Assembly (NCBI GenBank): GCA_015061315.1 | Contig: SUWV01000021.1 | Span: 1-47,253 of the forward strand | Length of the DNA stretch: 47,253 nucleotides | Direction of reading: 5' to 3' | DNA from: Lentimicrobiaceae bacterium | Lineage (GTDB): Bacteria > Bacteroidota > Bacteroidia > Bacteroidales > F082 | Shown: positions 7,304 through 16,211 of the stretch, piece by piece | How positions within the stretch are numbered: position 1 is the stretch's first letter | How the letters are laid out: each line of letters starts with the position of its first letter | Notes under the pieces: generated by a model | What the model was told of the DNA's origin: nothing | The model's database searches: none | Seen by the model: the letters and a program-made list of their open reading frames with translations, nothing else | Program-made: the position numbers and the translations under genes

Positions 7304-8056
7304 ATGAATAGTTTAAGAGATAAGATAGATTTTGAAAGATTGCCTCAGCATATAGCTGTTATCATGGACGGTAACGGTCGTTGGGCGAAAAAACAAGGTA
7401 AGTTGCGTGTCTTCGGACATCAGAATGGCGTTGGTGCAGTGAGAGCTGTGTCGGAAGCCTGCGCAGAACTCGGCGTGAAATATCTTACCTTATATGCCTT
7501 CTCGACAGAGAACTGGAACCGCTCGCAATTAGAAGTCGATACCTTGATGAGACTGTTGTCTAAAACTATAGCAGAAGAAGTCAAGACCTTGAACGATAAT
7601 AATATAAAATTAAATGCTATAGGCGATTTGTCGCGACTTCCTAAATATAACTACGACGCCCTGATGAAAGCTATCGAAGATACTAAGAACAACGATAGAA
7701 TGACATTGACATTATGTCTTAGCTATTCGGGACGATGGGAGATTACTGACGCGACGAAACGTATAGCGGAAAAAGTAAAGTCGGGTGAGCTTGATATTGA
7801 ACAAATTGATGAGAAATGTTTTTCTGATAACTTGAGTACGAGTGGTATGCCAGACCCAGAATTGCTTGTCAGGACGAGCGGCGAGGAGAGAATCAGCAAT
7901 TTCTTGTTGTGGCAGTTGGCTTACTCAGAATTTTATTTTACAGATAAATTTTGGCCTGATTTTGGTAAAGAAGACCTCTATCAAGCAATAGTAGATTATC
8001 AAAGTCGTGAACGCCGCTTCGGTAAGACGAGTGAACAAATAACAGAAAATAAATAA
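7304..8056 (+). CDS. uppS: Isoprenyl transferase (undecaprenyl diphosphate synthase type)
   Basis: 250 residues. It builds the C55 lipid carrier from farnesyl diphosphate and isopentenyl diphosphate for cell-wall and glycan assembly. Diagnostic features are HIAVIMDGNGRWAKK (catalytic Asp22), TLYAFSTENW, and the C-terminal RTSGEERISNFLLWQLAYSE block followed by FWPDF. It lies 15 nt after the porG-like gene and 1 nt before bamA; the three are a conserved envelope operon in this phylum. Confidence 0.97.
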   Translation: MNSLRDKIDFERLPQHIAVIMDGNGRWAKKQGKLRVFGHQNGVGAVRAVSEACAELGVKYLTLYAFSTENWNRSQLEVDTLMRLLSKTIAEEVKTLNDNNIKLNAIGDLSRLPKYNYDALMKAIEDTKNNDRMTLTLCLSYSGRWEITDATKRIAEKVKSGELDIEQIDEKCFSDNLSTSGMPDPELLVRTSGEERISNFLLWQLAYSEFYFTDKFWPDFGKEDLYQAIVDYQSRERRFGKTSEQITENK

Positions 8057-8057
8057 T

Positions 8058-10718
8058 ATGTATAAATATATATCCAAATTATTTTTCATTACATGCTTGC
8101 TTGCGACATTAAGCTTCAATGCCGCAGCTCAGATTCAAGTGGGCAATGATATGTCGGAAATAGATTATGCCCTGCCACGCGATTACGAAATTGGCGGTAT
8201 CACCGTCAGCGGCGTCAAATACCTCGACCCTCAAGTCTTAGTGATGATATCAGGACTACAAGTGGGCGAGACTATAGAAGTGCCAGGCGAGAAGATAACA
8301 GAGGCTGTGAGAAAACTCTGGGAACAAGGCCTGTTTGAAGATATTAATATCACCAGCACTAAGAAAATCGGCAGAAAGATATTCCTCAACATCGACTTGA
8401 AAGAACGTCCGCGTATATCTAAATTCTCCTTCAGCGGCGTGAAAAAGTCGGAAGCCGATGAGCTTAGAAAAAAAATCAACCTCACCCGAGGCGATGTGGC
8501 AACAGAACATACCTACACCAAGACAACAAGAATCATTGAAGATTATTACGCAGAAAAAGGATTCCATAATGTAATGGTGGAGGTGCAGGCTGAAGCCGAT
8601 ACCACTCGCGATAATTATGTTAATCTTAAACTTAATGTAGATAAAGGACCTAAGGTGCGCATCGCTGAGATAGTTATCAACGGTAACGAAGATCTGTCGG
8701 ATAACCAGGTGCGTAAGGCAATGAAAGAAACAAAAGTCAAAGGTAAGTTCGACCCCCTCGACCCTCTCGGACCTACCGTATGTCAAGCTACATACGACCT
8801 CATTACATTGAAACCTAAAAAAGCTTTTACTGAAATTACAGATTACTTCTTCGAGAATTATCGCCCTCGTATCTTCAAAAGCTCTAAATATCTTGAAGGT
8901 AACTACGAAGACGACAAACGCGCTATAGTGGAGAAATATAACCAGAGTGGCTATCGTGATGCTTATATCGTGAGCGACTCTGTATATGTCATCGACGACA
9001 AGAACATAGGCATCGCTATCAATGTTGAAGAAGGTAATAAATATTATTTCCGTAACATCGACTGGGTGGGTAACACTAAATATGATACAGCTACCTTGAA
9101 CAGAGTGCTCGGTATTCATAAAGGTGACGTATATAATAAGGAGTTGCTTCAGACTAACCTGACATATAACGAAGGCGGCTATGACGTGAGCGCCATTTAT
9201 ATGGATGACGGCTATCTCTTCTTCTCCGTTGATCCTGTTGAAGTGAGAGCCGACAACGACTCCATAGATTTAGAGATAAGAATATATGAAGGCGACCAGG
9301 CAAAGATTGGAAAGGTGTCGGTGAAAGGTAACACAAAGACTAACGACCATGTGGTGATACGTGAGATGTATACTAAGCCTGGACAGCTGTTCAGCAGAAG
9401 TGATGTCATCAGAACGACAAGAGAATTGGCAGCCTTAGGGTATTTCAACGCAGAGACATTGAATCCTAACATACAACCTGACCCTACCGACGGATCGGTG
9501 GATATTGAATATATAGTGGAAGAGACTTCATCGGACCAGATAGAACTGTCGGCTGGATGGGGCTATAACAAACTTATTCTTACTCTCGGCTTGACGTTGA
9601 ATAACTTCTCCTTCAGAAATATGTTTAAAAAAGGAGCATGGACGCCATTGCCAGGTGGCGACGGACAGAAACTATCTCTGAGAGTGCAGACCTATGGTAC
9701 TCAATATTTATATTATGGCGCTTCTTTCACAGAGCCTTGGCTCGGCGGTAAGAAACCTAATGCCTTCACAGCATCAATTTATCATTCTACATATACGACA
9801 GGCTACATGAAAGATAGCCCTAACTTTGGAACATTTAAGACTACTGGTATATCTTTCGGTCTCGGAAGAAGATTGTCGTGGCCTGATGACTATTTCACCA
9901 TTTACCATGGAATCAACTTGATGCGATACCAACTGAACAACTATGCTTCGGTGTTTAACTTCGGAACCGGTAACGGATATTTCAATGTAATAAGCTATAA
10001 CGTCAGTGTCGGACGTAACTCAGTGAGCCAGCCTATATATCCACGATATGGCTCGGAACTTATCTTGTCGCTCGAACTAACACCTCCTTACTCGGCCTTT
10101 AATAACACCGATTACGAAGAACAGTATCCAGGTCAGGCTAACAGAGCAGAACGCGAAGACCACATGTATCGTTGGGTGGAATTCCATAAGTGGAAATTTA
10201 AACTCGCATGGTACACCGAGTTGTACGACAAACTCGTTCTCATGACAAGAGTGCGTTTCGGATTCCTCGGATGTTATAATCAGAACATTGGTATTACTCC
10301 TTTCCAGAGATTCTATCTCGGCGGCGACGGCTTGTCGAATTATAACTTCGATGGTAGAGAAATCATCGGCATGCGCGGTTATGGCAACGAAGTGCTGACA
10401 CCTCATTACAGCGTCGACCCTAACTTCGGCGGTAATATCTTTACGAAATATACAATGGAGTTACGTTATCCACTCTCACTTAACCCGACGGCTACTATCT
10501 ATGCCCTCGCTTTTGTGGAGGCTGGTAACGACTGGTTCGGAGTTAAGAACTTCAACCCATTCGATGTGTATCGCTCAGCAGGTCTCGGCGTGCGCATATA
10601 TCTCCCTATGTTCGGTATGCTCGGCATCGACTGGGGCTACGGCTTCGACGACGTGCCTGGAATGAATGGCGCTAACAAGAGCCAGTTCCACTTCTCAATA
10701 GGAGGATCTATTGATTAA
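8058..10718 (+). CDS. bamA: Outer-membrane protein assembly factor BamA
   Basis: 886 residues, typical for the Bacteroidetes form. BamA folds and inserts beta-barrel proteins into the outer membrane. After the signal peptide (cleavage near NAAAQ) come five POTRA repeats over about 45-500; one is interrupted by an insertion (TVCQATYDLITLKPKKAF onward). The 16-stranded barrel fills the C-terminus, with the substrate-loop motif MRGYGNE and a closing FHFSIGGSID. It begins 1 nt after uppS. The TAA stop merges into an AATTAAGAATTAAG repeat, and palindromic element B follows before the first skp gene. Confidence 0.96.
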   Translation: MYKYISKLFFITCLLATLSFNAAAQIQVGNDMSEIDYALPRDYEIGGITVSGVKYLDPQVLVMISGLQVGETIEVPGEKITEAVRKLWEQGLFEDINITSTKKIGRKIFLNIDLKERPRISKFSFSGVKKSEADELRKKINLTRGDVATEHTYTKTTRIIEDYYAEKGFHNVMVEVQAEADTTRDNYVNLKLNVDKGPKVRIAEIVINGNEDLSDNQVRKAMKETKVKGKFDPLDPLGPTVCQATYDLITLKPKKAFTEITDYFFENYRPRIFKSSKYLEGNYEDDKRAIVEKYNQSGYRDAYIVSDSVYVIDDKNIGIAINVEEGNKYYFRNIDWVGNTKYDTATLNRVLGIHKGDVYNKELLQTNLTYNEGGYDVSAIYMDDGYLFFSVDPVEVRADNDSIDLEIRIYEGDQAKIGKVSVKGNTKTNDHVVIREMYTKPGQLFSRSDVIRTTRELAALGYFNAETLNPNIQPDPTDGSVDIEYIVEETSSDQIELSAGWGYNKLILTLGLTLNNFSFRNMFKKGAWTPLPGGDGQKLSLRVQTYGTQYLYYGASFTEPWLGGKKPNAFTASIYHSTYTTGYMKDSPNFGTFKTTGISFGLGRRLSWPDDYFTIYHGINLMRYQLNNYASVFNFGTGNGYFNVISYNVSVGRNSVSQPIYPRYGSELILSLELTPPYSAFNNTDYEEQYPGQANRAEREDHMYRWVEFHKWKFKLAWYTELYDKLVLMTRVRFGFLGCYNQNIGITPFQRFYLGGDGLSNYNFDGREIIGMRGYGNEVLTPHYSVDPNFGGNIFTKYTMELRYPLSLNPTATIYALAFVEAGNDWFGVKNFNPFDVYRSAGLGVRIYLPMFGMLGIDWGYGFDDVPGMNGANKSQFHFSIGGSID

Positions 10719-10765
10719 TTATGAATTAAGAATTAAGAATTAAGAATGGGGAATGGGGAATGAAT
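10719..10765. repeat. Degenerate AT-rich word repeat (AATTAAG / AATGGGG)
   Basis: AATTAAG units pass into AATGGGG units between bamA and the first skp gene, leading directly into palindromic element B. The bamA stop codon overlaps the start of this tract. Confidence 0.8.
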
Positions 10766-10822
10766 GTAGAGACGTACCAATTACACCGATAAAAATGAAC
10801 AATATGTAATTGATGCGTCTTA
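10766..10822. repeat. Palindromic dispersed element, copy B
   Basis: Left arm GAGACGTACCAATTACA, a spacer CCGATAAAAATGAACAATA, right arm TGTAATTGATGCGTCT. It is in the same orientation as copies A and C and lies between two + strand genes, bamA and skp. Confidence 0.85.
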
Positions 10823-10868
10823 TTAATGAGGAATGATTAAGATATTAATAATTAAAAATATAAGAAAT

Positions 10869-11432
10869 ATGAAAACTAAGAAATCAATTTTATTACTTGC
10901 AGTGATGTCATTTTTTGGACTCGCTAATCTTAATGCTCAAAATCAAAAAATAGCTTACGTCGATTCTGATTATATCTTGGAAAATATCCCTGAATATGGC
11001 GATGCACAAGAGGAAATTAACCAGCTCTCTAAAAAATGGGAGAAAGAGATAACAGCGCTTTTTCAAGAAGCTCAGGAATTAGACCGCGAATATCAAGCTG
11101 AGTCGGTACTTCTCTCCGAAGATCAGAAAAGAAAGAAAAAAGAAGCTATAGCAGCAAAACGTCAGGAAGCTGAAAACCTTAGAATGCAATACTACGGACC
11201 AGAAGGCGAACTCTTTACAAAGAGAACTGAACTTATCCAGCCTATCCAAGAAAAAGTGTATAACGCTATTAACCAAGTGGCTCTGACTAAAAACTATGCC
11301 TTCGTATTCGATAAAGCTGCAGGTACTTCAATGCTTTATTGCAATGAGAAAAATGACATCAGTGATGAAGTCCTTGATGAAATTGGCAACGTGATGCAGA
11401 CAGTACGCCGTGAAGACAGGAAGAAGAATTAA
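10869..11432 (+). CDS. OmpH/Skp family periplasmic chaperone (first copy)
   Basis: 187 residues from the ATG at 10869. A longer frame from 10833 would add IKILIIKNIRN ahead of a normal signal peptide (KTKKSILLLAVMSFFGLANLNAQ), so the inner ATG is preferred. The mature part starts with KIAYVDSDYILENIPEY, then a charged coiled coil (about 45-125), then the conserved close KNYAFVFDKAAGTSMLYCNE. Skp-like proteins hold unfolded outer-membrane proteins on the way to BamA. The TAA lies in an AATTAACAATTAAC repeat. Confidence 0.9.
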   Translation: MKTKKSILLLAVMSFFGLANLNAQNQKIAYVDSDYILENIPEYGDAQEEINQLSKKWEKEITALFQEAQELDREYQAESVLLSEDQKRKKKEAIAAKRQEAENLRMQYYGPEGELFTKRTELIQPIQEKVYNAINQVALTKNYAFVFDKAAGTSMLYCNEKNDISDEVLDEIGNVMQTVRREDRKKN

Positions 11433-11480
11433 CAATTAACAATTAAGAATTAACAATTAAGAATTAAGAATTAAGAATGA
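11430..11480. repeat. Degenerate AT-rich word repeat (AATTAAC/AATTAAG)
   Basis: AATTAACAATTAAC units pass into AATTAAGAATTAAG units. The stop codon of the first skp gene is the first TAA of the tract. Confidence 0.85.
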
Positions 11481-11519
11481 ATAATGATAATAGTACATTG
11501 TTCGTTGATTAAAAATTAT

Positions 11520-11527
11520 TATCTTTG
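11520..11527 (+). promoter_or_regulatory. -7 box of the second skp gene
   Basis: TATCTTTG with TTG at 11498-11500, a 19-bp spacer. This is one of the best -33/-7 pairs in the window. The second skp gene can thus be expressed on its own. Confidence 0.75.
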
Positions 11528-11562
11528 CGCAAGGAAAAAATAACAATTAAATAATAAAAAAA

Positions 11563-12078
11563 ATGAAGAAATTAGTAAAAGTATTATTCGCTGTTGTATT
11601 GACAGTTGGTGTAAGTTTTGGTGTTAATGCTCAATCAGTAAAAGTAGGTCATGTCGATTCTGCAGCTATCATGGAGATTATGCCTGAGAGAACACAAATT
11701 GAACAAGAATTACAAACATACGCTGCTGAGTTACAAAGTGAAATCCAAGCTATGGTTGCAGAATATCAAAGCAAAGCTCAGGATTATCAAGCTAACGAGG
11801 CAACAATGTCAAACTTGATTCGTCAGTCAAAACAAAAAGAGATATATGATCTCGAAACAAGAATCCAGGAATTTCAAAATAACGCAGATTACGCATTGCA
11901 GGCAAAACAAATGGAGTTGTTGAACCCACTTATCGAGAAAGTCCAAAATGCTGTCAATGCAGTAGGTCAGGAAAAAGGCTTTACTTATATCTTTGACAAA
12001 TCAGCAGGCGCTGTGGTTTACATCGGTGAAAATGCTATCGACATCACTGCTGACGTGAAAACAAAATTAGGATTATAA
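11563..12078 (+). CDS. OmpH/Skp family periplasmic chaperone (second copy)
   Basis: 171 residues with a signal peptide ending at VNAQ. Mature start VKVGHVDSAAIMEIMPER, a Gln/Glu-rich coiled coil (about 45-120), and the family close GFTYIFDKSAGAVVYIGENA. It is a tandem paralogue of the preceding gene, as is usual downstream of bamA in Bacteroidetes, but has its own strong promoter and a hairpin terminator after it. Confidence 0.93.
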   Translation: MKKLVKVLFAVVLTVGVSFGVNAQSVKVGHVDSAAIMEIMPERTQIEQELQTYAAELQSEIQAMVAEYQSKAQDYQANEATMSNLIRQSKQKEIYDLETRIQEFQNNADYALQAKQMELLNPLIEKVQNAVNAVGQEKGFTYIFDKSAGAVVYIGENAIDITADVKTKLGL

Positions 12079-12103
12079 TTATAAGACATATACAAACGAA
12101 TGG

Positions 12104-12138
12104 TGGCTAAAGGTTTTAAGATCTTTAGCCATTTTTTT
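12104..12138 (+). terminator. Rho-independent terminator after skp
   Basis: Stem TGGCTAAAG / CTTTAGCCA (9 bp) with a 10-nt loop, followed by seven T. Confidence 0.9.
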
Positions 12139-12197
12139 ATACTTATTAATTTTTATAACAATCTAAATTAGTTGTTGATATTATGTTTTTTATTGTA

Positions 12198-12205
12198 TAA
12201 CTTTG
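12198..12205 (+). promoter_or_regulatory. -7 box of the large T9SS cargo gene
   Basis: TAACTTTG with TTG at 12175-12177, a 20-bp spacer, 24 bp upstream of the preferred ATG. Confidence 0.65.
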
Positions 12206-12229
12206 TTGCTGTGTTAAAATTTTATGCTT

Positions 12230-15200
12230 ATGAAAAGAATTATTCTCTTGATGTTGAACCTGACAGCATTTCTATTTATTCATGCACAGGATGTTGTTGA
12301 GGGATTATCTGCTTTCGATGGTGTACAAGGTGCAGAAGTGATGTGGTCGTATTATGATATACAATCTAACGGCATGTTATCTAACAGAATGTATCAAAAG
12401 TCTGATGCTTCAGTAGCGGTGGTATCAACGATGTCGCATCAGACTAATTCGTCAATGACGGATAGAGGTACAGGATATAATTTTTGTAAGAATGGCGATA
12501 TGTCGCAATGGTATGATTCTCCCGATCAGCGAATAGAAGCAAATGCTACGGGCGACGACACCAGAACAGGCTGGCCTTCAATTGCTCCGTATGGACCGGA
12601 CGGTGAGATAGTGGTGTGTCACACTGGAGTAGGTTTAGTGTATTACACGAGGACGATAGCAGGTGAAGGTGAATGGAACGGACCTCATTGGATCCCTAAT
12701 CCAGAAGGTCTTGATGGGCAACAGTATCCATTTGAGATGTCGTGGCCAAGAGTGGCGACATCAGGAGAGAATAATGACATTATTCATGTCGTGGCTGCAG
12801 CACAGTATAATACAGCTTCAGGGTCAATGTTAAACGCGCAATTTTATTGCCGTTCTACCGATGGTGAAAATTGGGATGTTGACTGGTCGCCACTTTTTGA
12901 TAGCAATGAACATATCAATGTCTATTCTGCTGATGATTACGCAATATCAACCAATGGTGATAATGTAGCAATAGTTTATTCCGGTTCTTTTTATCATCAT
13001 GCCGTGATGTATAAATCTGAAGATAATGGAGAAAACTGGGAAAGAACGGTCGTTTGGGAAAATCCTTATTACGGTATCGACTGGAATGATGAAAATTCAA
13101 TCTATACCGATACTTTGTGGGGCCCGATTCATTCATCGGTGGCGGTAGATAATGAAGGTGTCGCTCATGTGGCTCTGTCGGTTTTTTGTTGGCTACACAA
13201 AAATGTAGGTACTGAATACTATTATTTCCCAGGTGTGAGTAGTGATGGTATTGCTTATTGGAATGAAAATCAGCCTTCGCCAATACAGTCACCTAACGGT
13301 AATCCCCATGATGCCTTGAGACTGTGGTGGAAGACAGGTGTAGGTAATTTGGCAAGATTAGGAGGCAATGTGAGATTCTGCGGTTGGTTGCCACCTGACA
13401 ATGAGAGTGGTAATGGTTATTATGGATTCGATTCTAAGAAAATATATAGTGAGACTGATTATTTTTATGCCATGTATGGTTTGTCAGCTTATCCTTCCAT
13501 TGCAGTTGACCCTGCTGGTAATGTGGCTGTAGCATATTCGTCGCCAGATATGACACGAGTATATGACTGCTTGGACGATGATGGAACTCCTCTCCAATAT
13601 TATTATAGAAGTACATATGTTAGTTACAAGCCCTATAACTCAGAAGAGTGGGAAGTGTCAGTGTTAAATCTGTTAGATGATACTGAATATGTCAATAGTG
13701 AATTTGTTGCTGTTACTGCTGTAAGTAATCCTATTAATGAAAATGAGTTCTGGTTCTCATGTTCGCTTGATGATACTCCTGGATTCTTTTCGAGTAATAA
13801 TGGAAGTCAGGATGAGCCTACACAAAATAAGATAACAGTGTTTAAAGTCAATACCTCATATTTAGATGGTCAACAAAACTCCAAGCCTTTGGCTTTTACT
13901 CAAAACGAGAATAGTATTGTTCCAGGTTTTTATCAAGTCATAGGCGATGTTAACAGCGTGATGGAGCTGACATTTAATTTGGAAGTAACAAATACTACAG
14001 AAGATACAATGAATGTTATCTGTGAGAAAGTGTTTGTGACAGGTGCAGGAGATAATTATTTCTGTTGGGGACAGTGTTACGGTTCTGATGTTTATAGTGC
14101 GGAACTTAGCATTGGGGCAGGAGAGACAGTGCCGTTTAGTTCGCATTTTATTCCTACAGACGAAAATGGAGAATTGATACCAAACACTGAGTTGAAGATG
14201 GAATATCATTTTTATGATGACATCTCAGACGAGCGTTATGTTTTTGAAGTGTATTATAAATATCTTCCAGTGGATGATGATTTGTTATATGTGAAGAATA
14301 GAAATGTTGTCATTGAAGAATTTACAGGCAGAGCCTGTGTTTTCTGTCCAGAAGGACATATGGTAACAAATTCATTGATGGAAACGTATCCGGGCAGAGT
14401 ATTTGCTGTTAATATTCATCCAGGAGGTAGTTTATGCCCGGTATCATATCCAAACTTGAGTACTACCGATGGAGCATTGCTGGCAGGTGCTTTCTATGTT
14501 ACAGGATTTCCGTCTGGTGTTGTCAATCGAACAACTTCACCTACTGATATGTTCTCCATTCAGCTGGATACGTATGATCAGCTTTCTGAGCTTGCGGAAG
14601 TGAATGTCGCAGGAGATGTAGTGATTGATGAAGACTACAGGACGGCGGAGATTACGGTGAAGCTATATTATACCGCTAATAGTTCTGAAAGCACAAACTA
14701 TCTTACAGTTATGATGCTGCAAGATAGTATTTGGGGATACCAATCGGGAGGCGATTATAATCCAGCACAAGGGACAGAGGAAAATTATTGCCAAATGCAT
14801 GTGCTTCGCGATATCATAACTCAGACTTGGGGAGAGCCAGTGTCTCCTACAACAGAAGGAACATATTTGGTTAAGAAGTTTATATATAACATCCCTGAAG
14901 TTATAGGCTCACCCAATGGAGTGGAAGTAGACCTCAATAATATTCATTTTATAGCTTTTGTCTCTGAACGTTATCCCGAAACACCTCCAACATATCCGAT
15001 TCTTAATGCAAATATCCTTAATGATAAAGATGATGAAGATAATGATGATGTCGCTCATCATTGGGAGGTGTCACCAAATCTATATCCTAATAAAATGATG
15101 ATGACAGCTATACTTCAACTTAATGGCGTGGAACAAAATAATGCAGATCTTGAGGTAGGAGCATTCTGCGGAGATGAGTTGAGAGGAAGCGGAAGACTTC

Positions 15201-16108
15201 AGTATGTGGGCTATCCGGTAAATAGATATATCTCCTTTATGACCTTGTATGGAAATGACGATGACGAGTTGTCGTTCAGACTTTATGACCATACAACAAT
15301 GTCGGAGTCGGATATGACACATCAGGCTGAAGTGATCTTTGAGTCAGATAAAAGAGTGGGGAATATAGATGAGCCGTATGTCTTCAACTTCTGCTCGAAA
15401 GCTGTACTAAGTGTCGGAGGTAATCCTAATGATGCAGGCATAGTAACAGGTGCTGGTGATTATTTTGTAGGCGATACATGTGTCGTTACCGCTACACCTA
15501 ATGACGGATTCTTATTCGTTAATTGGACTGAGAATGGTGATATTGTCTCTGATGATGATATTTATTCCTTTGTCATAGAAAAGGATAGAAATCTAATTGC
15601 AAACTTTAATGTTTTCGAAGCTCCTGAAAATATACAAACGGCTGTCATAGATCATCAATCGATAAAGATTACGTGGAATGCTGTGGAGAATGTGTCAGCC
15701 TATAACTTATATCGTGATGGAATATTTGTCGCTGAGGTACAAGGTTCGTCATATACGGATTGTAATTTAGAGAGTGATACGGAATATTGTTACGTAGTCG
15801 CCTGTGTTGATGATGAGGTGGAATCTATTCATTCAGAGGAGGCATGTGCCAAAACGGATAATGTCTCTCTGCAAGAATTGCAGTCGGATCTCGGATTATA
15901 TCCTAATCCTGCAGATGATAGACTATTTATCATGACTCCACATAAGATTGATGAGATAAATATCTATACTGTATCTGGAGTTTTGGTTCTGAGATGTCAA
16001 GAGGTGCAGGATAGTGCTATAGATATAAGAGGATTAACGAAAGGCTTGTACATCGTTAGGGTTAGATGCGACAATCAAGATAGTTTCAGCCGTTTTGTTA
16101 AAGAATAA
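12230..16108 (+). CDS. Large secreted mosaic protein with Omp28/thioredoxin-like domain, FN3 and T9SS sorting domain
   Basis: About 1292 residues from ATG 12230 (ATG 12224 adds two residues before the signal peptide KRIILLMLNLTAFLFIHAQ). Domain order, seen by pattern: an N-terminal ~550-residue region with repeated Ser/Asp-Gly-Glu and Trp motifs like BNR/sialidase-type propellers (SEDNGENWE, SVAVDNEGVAHVAL, PSIAVDPAGNVAVAYS); an Omp28-like thioredoxin-fold domain at about 690-960 that opens VVIEEFTGRACVFCPEGH, with a CxxC pair; an InlB-type B-repeat at about 1058-1130 (DTCVVTATPNDGFLFVNWT); a fibronectin III domain at about 1135-1215; and a type A T9SS sorting domain with LGLYPNPADDRL. It is probably surface-bound or released. 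It stands alone behind its own promoter. The substrate is unknown; redox activity of the CxxC pair is inferred only. Confidence 0.85.
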   Translation: MKRIILLMLNLTAFLFIHAQDVVEGLSAFDGVQGAEVMWSYYDIQSNGMLSNRMYQKSDASVAVVSTMSHQTNSSMTDRGTGYNFCKNGDMSQWYDSPDQRIEANATGDDTRTGWPSIAPYGPDGEIVVCHTGVGLVYYTRTIAGEGEWNGPHWIPNPEGLDGQQYPFEMSWPRVATSGENNDIIHVVAAAQYNTASGSMLNAQFYCRSTDGENWDVDWSPLFDSNEHINVYSADDYAISTNGDNVAIVYSGSFYHHAVMYKSEDNGENWERTVVWENPYYGIDWNDENSIYTDTLWGPIHSSVAVDNEGVAHVALSVFCWLHKNVGTEYYYFPGVSSDGIAYWNENQPSPIQSPNGNPHDALRLWWKTGVGNLARLGGNVRFCGWLPPDNESGNGYYGFDSKKIYSETDYFYAMYGLSAYPSIAVDPAGNVAVAYSSPDMTRVYDCLDDDGTPLQYYYRSTYVSYKPYNSEEWEVSVLNLLDDTEYVNSEFVAVTAVSNPINENEFWFSCSLDDTPGFFSSNNGSQDEPTQNKITVFKVNTSYLDGQQNSKPLAFTQNENSIVPGFYQVIGDVNSVMELTFNLEVTNTTEDTMNVICEKVFVTGAGDNYFCWGQCYGSDVYSAELSIGAGETVPFSSHFIPTDENGELIPNTELKMEYHFYDDISDERYVFEVYYKYLPVDDDLLYVKNRNVVIEEFTGRACVFCPEGHMVTNSLMETYPGRVFAVNIHPGGSLCPVSYPNLSTTDGALLAGAFYVTGFPSGVVNRTTSPTDMFSIQLDTYDQLSELAEVNVAGDVVIDEDYRTAEITVKLYYTANSSESTNYLTVMMLQDSIWGYQSGGDYNPAQGTEENYCQMHVLRDIITQTWGEPVSPTTEGTYLVKKFIYNIPEVIGSPNGVEVDLNNIHFIAFVSERYPETPPTYPILNANILNDKDDEDNDDVAHHWEVSPNLYPNKMMMTAILQLNGVEQNNADLEVGAFCGDELRGSGRLQYVGYPVNRYISFMTLYGNDDDELSFRLYDHTTMSESDMTHQAEVIFESDKRVGNIDEPYVFNFCSKAVLSVGGNPNDAGIVTGAGDYFVGDTCVVTATPNDGFLFVNWTENGDIVSDDDIYSFVIEKDRNLIANFNVFEAPENIQTAVIDHQSIKITWNAVENVSAYNLYRDGIFVAEVQGSSYTDCNLESDTEYCYVVACVDDEVESIHSEEACAKTDNVSLQELQSDLGLYPNPADDRLFIMTPHKIDEINIYTVSGVLVLRCQEVQDSAIDIRGLTKGLYIVRVRCDNQDSFSRFVKE

Positions 16109-16133
16109 AGCCAATAAGACGATAAGACAATAA

Positions 16134-16192
16134 GTAGAGACGTACCAATTACACTGATGAATATAAACACGATGTAATTGGTACGCCTCTGT
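16134..16192. repeat. Palindromic dispersed element, copy C
   Basis: Left arm GAGACGTACCAATTACA, spacer CTGATGAATATAAACACGA, right arm TGTAATTGGTACGCCTC. It lies between convergent genes and is preceded by a short AATAAGACGATAAGAC word repeat (16109-16133). Confidence 0.85.
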
Positions 16193-16211
16193 GTCATTGT
16201 CATCGTCAATG

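Noticed and set aside
8256..9119. 287-codon frame antisense to bamA
   Set aside because: It lies wholly inside a well-supported gene, with Cys/Phe/Ile-rich composition typical of a shadow frame.
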